Position numbers and translations under genes: made by a program. 64,000 nt of DNA from Phaffia rhodozyma (lineage: Eukaryota; Basidiomycota; Tremellomycetes; Cystofilobasidiales; Mrakiaceae): assembly GCA_014706385.1 (NCBI GenBank), contig JACGZH010000006.1:868001-932000 (forward strand), given 5' to 3'. This document shows, one piece after another, positions 56,901 to 64,000 of this stretch. Position 1 is the stretch's first letter. Each line of letters opens with the position of its first letter. The notes under the pieces are model-generated. The model was given only the letters and a program-made list of their open reading frames with translations. It was not told where the DNA came from and did no database searches.

Positions 56901-57489
56901 GTGGGTTCAAGTCGCACACAGATAAGGTGAGGAAATATAAGACGAGTATTCAGTATAGTGAAGAAATTCGAGAGAAGGTGAGACCTCAATGTCACTTTGA
57001 AGTTACCTTGTTCCTATCGTCACGTTCACACTCTAGACACTTGACGAGCTCGTCTCTACTCATCTTCTTTATTTCGTCCGTGTCGAAACTTCTTTGGCCA
57101 GCCGATCCGGACACCGATCCTGAACCCAGTTGTGATCTTCCTCTTCGGTTGTCCCGTCTAGATCCTACGCTTGACTTTGAACGGTGCCTGGATCTGCCCA
57201 GATGAGTGAGGCTTGCAACAGTCGCTTTGGCAGACACAGGCAAGGACGCAACCACCATGGCAGTAGTGATATCATCGGTAGTTGATACCGGTTTCTGCAC
57301 TGACTTGAGGTCAAGACAGGAAGATCCGGATGAGATAGAAGTTGCTATTGAGGATGAGGTGGCAAAGCTCGTTTCAGAAGCAGAAGAGCAAGTGAAATCT
57401 TGGGAGATCAAGGAGCTTAAATCAGAGGGCGAAGTCGGTCGCGTTAGTGAAAGAGCGGCTGTTGGTCCACCTGCATCTGGTCCGTTCAT
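53962..57489 (-). CDS. Large coiled-coil protein, unknown
   Basis: From the ATG at 57489 (MNGPDAGGPTAALSLTRPTS) a Ser/Arg-rich head (GRSRHRSKSSVGSRRDNRRG) leads to a long heptad-rich region. It includes EIKKMSRDELVKCLECERDD, SNERLQMVINAHVQSEEEHE, RVELQMASKIAHIQKSNYQI, LRREKRELEKKYTEEVKNFE and ETKMKTLEAAYQNIRETLKK. It continues NEEEVVNLKQINAEYQQEIV. A charged Ser-rich middle (VALDPDFADRSLSFSEGQEA) contains LDSVLIELGVKIEG, and the C-terminus is EPGCLGVGNCESGHVCGG, a Cys/Gly cluster. About a dozen exons. Possibly a cytoskeletal, spindle-pole or trafficking scaffold; no family is identified. Exons between 54480 and 55100 are short and the exact joins uncertain. Confidence 0.65.
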
Positions 57490-58043
57490 TCTTCGAGATT
57501 CTCACGGAGCGGATGTAGGGATGTAAGGGAGTGCTGTTGAGAGAAATCAGGAGGAGGGTGTTGATTTTGAAGAGGATCAAGGAGGACAAACGAGGAAAAC
57601 CTAAAAACAATCAAGAAGAACGGCTCAAGGGCAAGAAAAGGGACTGATGGGCCAGAGGAACACAATAATAAACAAGGCCTGAGCTTAATGATCAGTTAGC
57701 CTCAGGGCACTACCCTTGATGAACTCATGGCTGGTTACAACCCAAGTCTTTCATTTAGCTTTCTTTCTCGAGAATATATCTTGCGTTGAGTAATTTTTCT
57801 GCATATAAGGAAGGTACGAGAACACAGCTAGAGTCGGTTTGGAAGTTGTAGGATTCAAACAACTCAATGAGTAGACTGTGAATTGTAAGATACATCTGAA
57901 AGATGATAGTGTTAGCTTAGCAGCGATCGGTCAGCCATCCATCTTCCACAGGGTGTATATCTTTCTCCAGAGAAAGACCAGCTTGGAAAGTAGGAAAGAG
58001 AATGTATACAATAACAATAAAAGACCAGATAAAGAAGGTTGTA
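57490..58043. other. Spacer between FAM32A and the coiled-coil gene
   Basis: 554 bp between tandem minus-strand genes. It holds the FAM32A 3' end and the promoter of the coiled-coil gene. No supported gene. Confidence 0.45.
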
Positions 58044-58696
58044 TTATCCTGGTCCCACACGAGGGATATCATGGTGCCTGGAGAGAATTGGGTTCATGGC
58101 AATGAGTTAGGTTTGAATTATCTCGTACAATTAGGCAATATGGAAAGGGTTTCAGAGACGTACTCGGAAAGACTCTCCAATTTCGCATTGAAGTCGTGAA
58201 CGCGATCCTTGTGCGTCTTGGAAGCTGTTTTTGCAATCTTTTCCGCGAGCTTCGCAAATAGGAAATACATATAAAGATTCAGATAGTGTCGGGAATTGAT
58301 TCACCTACAAACAAAGAACAGTGAAAAGACGTACTCGTTCTCGCTGAATCTCTTCGAATCGCTTCTCGGCATCCGTCTTTCTTCGAGAGCCCCCTTCCCG
58401 AGAAGGTCCCTCTCCTGATCCAACAATCTCCTCCTTTGGCTTAGATACCGAAGACGACTTGGACTTCTTCTTCCTAGTGTACACAGTGTCGCAGAAGAAT
58501 AGATGTACGAACGAATGTTAGCGACCGTGCTTATCACTTGTCATAGAGATCTCGCCTCCTCAGAGATCATCTATGTGAAGCAAGCAGTACTATCCACACG
58601 ACAAAAACGGATTTGGCCTTACTTCTTGGAGCTGGCGCCGCCCTTGAACTTCAACGACCCACCAGCGACATTGGCATAGTCCGCTGAGGACGACAT
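58044..58696 (-). CDS. FAM32A-like small basic protein
   Basis: Four exons from the ATG at 58696 encode MSSSADYANVAGGSLKFKGG, a Lys/Ser-rich segment (KKKSKSSSVSKPKEE), DAEKRFEEIQRER and LAEKIAKTASKTHKDRVHDF with NAKLESLSE. The C-terminal HHDIPRVGPG comes from a separate short last exon ending at 58044. The order GxLKxKG, poly-Lys, FExxQxxR, ASKTHKxRVxxFN and HxDIPxV is the FAM32A (DUF1754) pattern. The human protein is found in the catalytic-step spliceosome, where its C-terminus reaches the active site. The intact C-terminal tail is consistent with that function. Small, intron-rich and easily missed. Confidence 0.92.
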
Positions 58697-59017
58697 GGTT
58701 GATGGTCAAAAGTGGAAGTAGTCGCCAGCGATCAGACTAAAACGAGCATTGCGGTTTAGGCCAAGTATTATGTATTCAGATATGTTTTCAAAAATCCTTC
58801 TGAGTTCTCCGATGATGTATTCTGTTTTCGGTTGAACGACACACCTACAATGAGATCTCTTACGCCGAGTAGCCAACGGTCCAGATCAAGATCGTACATT
58901 CTGCGCCTCTATACTCAGTTTACTTCGAAAGCTCATGGTTGAACTGATCATAAATGTCCTTTCAGCGTTTGTTGATACAATTTTGCTCATCGCATTCGCC
59001 GCCGAGCTTGGTCTATC
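58697..59017. promoter_or_regulatory. Bidirectional promoter between FAM32A and REV7
   Basis: 321 bp between divergent start codons. A short open frame starting ATGAGATCTC at about 58850 is in a different frame from REV7 and is considered leader sequence. Confidence 0.45.
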
Positions 59018-60159
59018 ATGCCGAGAAGCTCTTCTCGATCGAACAGAGCAACAGATCCTAATACCCTGCCATTGTCCTTCGAGCAACTCGTCACACAGTA
59101 CATTGATTTTCGTATGTCTATCTACATTGCCAACCTCCATTCTTTTTAACCTCGAATCTGCATAGCTAAACCTGTAGCCTGTGCAAACTCCTGTATCCCA
59201 GTCGAAACCGCGATACATACCTTGTTGTATGTCAGACAGGTATACCCGTCTGAACTATTCTTACGACGACAAAGATGGGGAGTCGTGGTCCAGATGGCTA
59301 GGCATGAAGGAGTTAGAGCCTGGGTAGGGAAATCTCTAGAGGTGATCGGGAAACAACTCATTGAGGTACGTCGCTCCTTCGCCCAAATCCACCTTGCGCT
59401 AATGATGTGCATCGTAGGATATGGATTAAGCATTTGTTATTTCTTCTAGGGGAACGCTCGGACAGTCGTTTTGATTTTCATGTCTGCAGAGGGATTTCCT
59501 TCTGAGCGATGGTTGTTTCAGTTTGATGACGTGGATCAGATATCAAAGAGCTCAGACGAGAGGCGAAAGACCGACCCGTACGTTGTGGTCTTACTCCATC
59601 AATATATCAGAGATAATTATCAGTGTATCTCTTGACATTCTTACCTTCTGCGTTCAAAGGATACGAAAACCCAACGCGCCAACAAAGTCTACTCTGGAGC
59701 CTGTCTTCCGCAGACTTTTGCTCCAAATGATAGCTACAGGCGGAGCTCTATCTCCTCTCAACCTCTCAGGTTTGTTCGCTTTTCCGTTCACTGCCACCCC
59801 ACTGAATCTCTCGTCGCTAATCAATTCTTCACATTTCGGACGCTCTATCGATTGATAGATGAATCTACTCATGCACCATTCACGCTTTTATTGGAAGATC
59901 CTGCTCCAGGGCCTCATCCGTCCGATGATGATCTCACGCCCGCACTTGAAAGGTTCACATCGAATAGCATAGGACAGCGCATCAGAGAAGGCGAGCTGAA
60001 GCAAACGACTCTTGCATTAAGTGAAATTGAAAATGGAGTGCTGGACGTAAGTTCTTGATCCTTGAATGCAGATGTGTGCGCCTCTTATTCTGACGAAACC
60101 CTATTTTTTTTCCTCCTCGTCGTCAACAGATGGAAATTGTTGTCCAGACATTACAGTAA
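59018..60159 (+). CDS. REV7: REV7/MAD2B-type HORMA protein (translesion polymerase zeta accessory subunit)
   Basis: Six exons in agreeing phase (59018-59111, 59178-59365, 59450-59577, 59660-59769, 59859-60046, 60130-60159) encode 245 residues. The HORMA fold reads LSFEQLVTQYIDF, IPVETAIHTLLYVRQVYPSE, LFLRRQRWGVVVQMARHEGV, WVGKSLEVIGKQLIEG, TVVLIFMSAEGFPSERWLFQ and FDDVDQIS. Then LEPVFRRLLLQMIATGGALS, FTLLLEDPAPGPHPSDDD and LALSEIENGVLDMEIVVQTL follow. The YVRxVYP and F..RR.(Y/W)...V..ARH block is the Rev7/MAD2L2 hallmark. In yeast it partners Rev3 and Rev1 in mutagenic bypass. The first exons are short with a start (MPRRSSRSNRATDP) inferred from splicing; an earlier start is not excluded. Confidence 0.88.
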
Positions 60160-60395
60160 TGACTGTATATCTAGTATCATACAATCTCTATAACGTATCT
60201 CCCTCTTTCCATTTATGTATTATATGACTGGATAACATGAGCATGAAACAAAATAACCACGTGACCATGGTGTACATAAGCCAGCACAGCCCCAGACGAG
60301 ATGTTCGTTCCCAGCTGGCAACCGTCTTTCCGTCTCTGATCTCCTCTAATAACACCCGTCGGGCTCTCTCTCCTCCCTTCTAAAAGAAAAAAAGT

Positions 60396-63300
60396 ATGGA
60401 CGAAGCTGATCTAGAAAAGGCAAGACTTGAAAAAGTTGCCAGGGCAAAGGCGTTGGTAAGTCTGTGTATTGCTTACAGTTTTTTTTTTCCTTTTTCCAGC
60501 CTCTCCGTTCTGTTTCTTCCTCATTCATCTCCGATCACGCGTCCAACCTTCGACTCTGAGTATGCAAATCGATAGCCAAGCCTAACTCTTCCTTTTCTTC
60601 TTTTGCCTGCTCAATGGTTTAAATAAATTGTTTGAATACCAGCTCAAGAAAAAACAGGCGAAAGCTAAGAAAGCGGCTACGGACAAGGACTCGGCAAGCG
60701 CATCTGTTTCGGCCACTCCTATCCTAGATGATGATTCTAGTACGAGAGCTAGCTTGGATTTGTCCAAGGACAGGTGAGCAATGCGACCTTGCTACAAACC
60801 AAGAAACTGGGGGTAACTGCTAACATAAAACACCCTTGTCTTTGTTCTTGCAGTCGTGAGTTGGCTGAAGTCGAAGATCTCACCGCCAGCATCGCGGCAG
60901 CTGCCACAGAGATTCCTGTCGAGAACGGATTCAAGAATTCCTCGGCACACACAACTATCCTTGTAGACGAGCCTGTAGAGGCTCCTGTCACTTTGAGCGA
61001 ACCCATTGATTCGCAATCAACTCCACTTTCTCTGCCTGAACCCATCAAACTCGTTTCGGAAAAACCAGCAACCTCGCCTAGCACAGCTTCTATCGAGTTG
61101 TCAACGCTCAATGCTCAACTCTCCAATCAACAACAAACGATTTCTCTCCTAGTCTCCGAGAAGGCCCAGTTGAGCTCTGAAAAGGCTCAGTTGAACTCTC
61201 AAATTGATGTTCTTACTGAAGCATCTTCCAATCTGTCATCTACGCGAGATGAACTTTCTGAGTCTCGTTCGACCGTCCAGCGCCTGGAGGTCCGAATCAC
61301 TGCTTTGGACGGAGAGCGCAAGGAGCTAGTAGAGGATGTCGAGAGGCTAGGAAATAAAGCAAAGGATCTCCAAGAGCTAGAAGGTGTAAGAGAAAAGTTT
61401 CAAGCAGTCGAGAAGGAAAAGAACAACTTGGAGATAAAAGTTAGGGAGTTGGAGGGAAAACTAAGAGAGATTGACGAGATTGAAGGTGGAAAAGTGAGAG
61501 AGTTGGAAGAGAACTTGGAGAGAGTTAGAGAAAGAGAAGGTGTTCTAGAAAGGGAGTTGGGAAAGCTAAGATCGGTTCGTCTGCCTATGCTAGCTTGATG
61601 TGTAGCCCATTCTTATTTCTCTTGGTACAGGTTGCTGATTTTCGTTCGATGCTTTCCAAATAACTTGGTAGTCTAATCAAGAACTTCAAGCTGCCAACAA
61701 CAACCTGACCACAGCATTCAACGCTACTCAAACCTCTCTTTCCTCCATTGAGAGTGAACACAACACTTTATCTGCGTCTCATCAAGCCATTCAAAGCGCC
61801 CATTCTGATCTCAGATCGTCCCACTCAGTTCTTCAAGACGCTCACGCCACACTGGAAGCTCAACTTGGCACCCTTCAGACGACTCTATCAACAGTCACTT
61901 CTGAGCTTACTGACCTTCGTGCGACGCATGCATCCACGGAAGATACTTTGCGTAAACTCCAATCAGAACACAAACAGACGATCGGAAAATTGACAAGCGC
62001 GAAGGACAGGTCAGAGTCTCTTCAAGGAGAAAACGAAGGATTGTTAACCCAGAAGAAAGAGCTAGGAGGAAAAGTAATGAGCTTACAAGAGGAGAAGGCA
62101 GAGTTGGAAGAAAAGATCGGAAATGCGTTGAGAAAGATAGAAGAGGGGGAAAAGAGAGAGCTGAACGCGAAAACCGAGGATGAGGAGGTACGAAAAGAGT
62201 TTGAAACCATAAAATCGAAGTAAGTCTATGCTGACTCTGGTCGTGAAGTCTATATATACAATACACTGACGTATATCTACATTTGAATGGTTTATTAGTC
62301 TCCAATCCACGGTGTCTGAGAGAGATACATATCAGGCCAAGGTTCAAGAGATTGAGACCGAGCTGTCCAATGTCCAAAAACAGTCTGAACAGACTTCTTC
62401 AGAACTCGACTCGCTTCGTGTTTCTCTCGAATCTGAACGGAGCGCTCATAAAACTGCCATCGAGTCACAACAACAAACGTCCGAAAAACTTATTGAGAAG
62501 GAACGATCCCGTGCTGATGAATTTGAGGCCAAGGTTGTATCGCTCAAGAAAGTCCGACAGAATTTGGAAACAGAGAAGAACGAGCTGGTTGCTGGACAAC
62601 AAGAGGTCCAACTCGCTCTAGAATCCCAACAAAAACAGCGAGAAGACTCGGAAGCGGCCTTAGTTCGGTTGCAGCAGGACCTCGCATCAGAACGGGAGAA
62701 GTTTGGTAAAGATAATGCATCGATTCAGAATCTTCTGGACGGAGAACATGTCAAGGTCAAAACCCTCGAGGCGCAATTGGCATCTGTTTCGAGTCTCGGT
62801 GAAGAGTCGGCCAACCAACGGGACAATATTCTGAAGGAAAGAGAAGCGATACAAGGCTTGCTGGACGCCGCATTGAACAAAACCAAGGAGATGGAGCTTC
62901 GGCTATCGGCTTCGACCAAGCGGGAGAAGGATCTGTCTGATGAACAGAACAAAACCCAAAAATCGCTCGAAGCCGAGATTTCGAGAACCAAAGATCTTCA
63001 GGCTCTACTGATATCAGCTTCTCAACGAGAAGAGAAACTCTCTTCCGAACAAAAGCGGATACAAGCTCTTTTAGACGCGGAAATCACCAAAACAAAAAAT
63101 CTTGGTTCACAGCATTCGGCATTAACAGATACCCATAGAAAAGCATTAGCTGACCACAAGAAGGATCAAAAGGACGCCTTAGACTCGCTCAAGACTGAGC
63201 AAGCCAGAGTGAAGGATCTTCAGGCTCAGCTTTCTTCGGCAACTGAACTTCATGAAGCGACCTCCTCTGATCTACAAAAGGCTCAGAGCCTTCTTGATGC

Positions 63301-64000
63301 TTCTCAAAAGAAGGCCGAGCATCTTCAAGCTCAGATCTCTGCCAACGCGGATCGAGAAGAGGAACACATCTCGAAGCATGCCGAGACACGAGATCTTTTG
63401 GATTCAGAAACTCTCAAGACGAGGGACCTCAGTTCACAGCTCTCATCGTCGACGAAGACTAACGAAAAATTGTTGGCTAGCCAAGAGAAGGAGCGAAAGG
63501 AGGCTCAGGATCTCTTGGAAACTGAACGAAAGAAGATTGGAGATCTTCAAACAAAACTCGCTTCTGCCACCGATCTTCAAAAATCGACATTATCCGACCA
63601 GAAGAAGGTTCAGAGTCTCCTTGATACTGCTGTGAGGAAGACTAAAGATCTTCAGACTCAGCTTTCATCTTCATCAAAGTCCGAACAGGAGCGTGCTGCT
63701 GAGCAGGAGAGGATTCAGAAGCAGCACGAGGTTGAGAGACAAGAGATTCAGGTTTTGTTGGATGCTGAGAAGGAGAAGAAGGAAGATCTCGAGTCAAAGT
63801 TGACTTCCATTACCCAAGCCCACGAGGAACTTACTTCAGATCGAATCAAGATCCAATCTCGCTTAGACGCTTCTCTAGAGGAAACCAAGGGCTTTCAAAC
63901 CCAAATAGAAGCCTCATCCAAATCCCAAGAAGATCTTGTGTTGAAGCACGAGCAGGTTCGAGCCCACTTGAAGAAGGAGCATAACGAAGCCCAGAATCTT
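60396..64000 (+). CDS. Golgin-like long coiled-coil protein, 5' part
   Basis: At least 1054 codons lie in the window and the frame is open at the right edge. Exons: 60396-60455, 60643-60773, 60854-61574, 61672-62219 and 62299 onward, all in phase. The start MDEADLEKARLEKVARAKAL with LKKKQAKAKKAA resembles the N-terminal basic helix of golgins. A Ser/Thr/Pro-rich linker follows. From about residue 230 almost everything is coiled coil: NLEIKVRELEGKLREIDEIE, then ELTDLRATHASTEDTLRKL. From about 62730 there is a degenerate array of about 33-34 residue units around the consensus LLDAE..KTKDLQ.QLSSS. A Golgi or vesicle tether of the Imh1/Uso1/GM130 kind is likely but the C-terminal (GRIP or other) module is outside the window. 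Confidence 0.7.
62730..64000 (+). repeat. Degenerate about 33-residue coiled-coil repeat array
   Basis: Within the golgin-like CDS, units built around 'QxLLDAxxxKTKDLQxQLSSxxxxxE' recur: LLDAALNKTKEM, SLEAEISRTKDLQ, LLDAEITKTKNLG, SLKTEQARVKDLQ, LLDASQKKAEHLQ, LLDSETLKTRDLS, LLETERKKIGDLQ, LLDTAVRKTKDLQ, LLDAEKEKKEDLE, and RLDASLEETKGFQ near the right edge. Confidence 0.75.

Noticed and set aside
1..64000. CRISPR arrays, bacterial operons, rRNA or integrated viral genes
   Set aside because: No direct-repeat/spacer pattern, no prokaryotic gene organisation and no viral hallmark protein was seen on either strand.

Overview
The window is nuclear DNA from a basidiomycete fungus. Genes are split by many short GT-AG introns (mostly about 50 to 150 bp) with pyrimidine-rich acceptors. 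They lie close together on both strands, and the proteins are typically fungal: a GH128 glucanase, a Kre9/Knh-like GPI protein, EAF6, BRE2/ASH2, an Ure2-type GST and tafazzin. The intron density and near-balanced base composition suit Tremellomycetes (for example a Phaffia/Cystofilobasidiales-type yeast), but that placement is inference. No rRNA or tRNA gene, CRISPR array or prokaryotic feature was seen.

Layout. 1-10 kb: the 3' end of an AMP-binding (acyl-CoA ligase-like) gene (+), then on the minus strand TIM21, glutathione reductase, UFD1 and an RNA polymerase III RPC9-like subunit. 10-20 kb: CCT4 (+), a repeat- and C-rich spacer, a secreted GH128 glucanase (+), a glutathione S-transferase (-) and a Kre9/Knh-like GPI protein (-). 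19.7-33 kb: EAF6 (+), a TBL1/Sif2-type LisH-WD40 co-repressor (-), a candidate solo LTR, tafazzin (-), mitochondrial ribosomal protein uS10m (+) and an ankyrin/CCCH zinc-finger protein (-). 33-50 kb: three long low-complexity proteins of unknown function (+) and the COMPASS subunit BRE2/ASH2 (-). 50-64 kb: a small acidic unknown protein (-), an AGGF1-like FHA/G-patch protein (+), a coiled-coil protein (-), FAM32A (-), REV7/MAD2L2 (+) and the 5' part of a golgin-like coiled-coil gene that runs off the end.

The genes are mostly housekeeping and do not form an obvious pathway cluster. Loose themes are glutathione chemistry (reductase and transferase, both with possible mitochondrial leader extensions), mitochondrial biogenesis (TIM21, tafazzin, uS10m; the last two share a 300 bp bidirectional promoter), chromatin regulation (EAF6, TBL1, BRE2) and cell wall (GH128, Kre9-like). 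I found no convincing undescribed multi-gene system. The points most worth a second look are the LTR-like element at 24368-24800, the GC-AG intron in uS10m, the in-frame mitochondrial leader of glutathione reductase, the C-rich block before the glucanase, the long unknown ORFs and the coiled-coil repeat array at the right edge.
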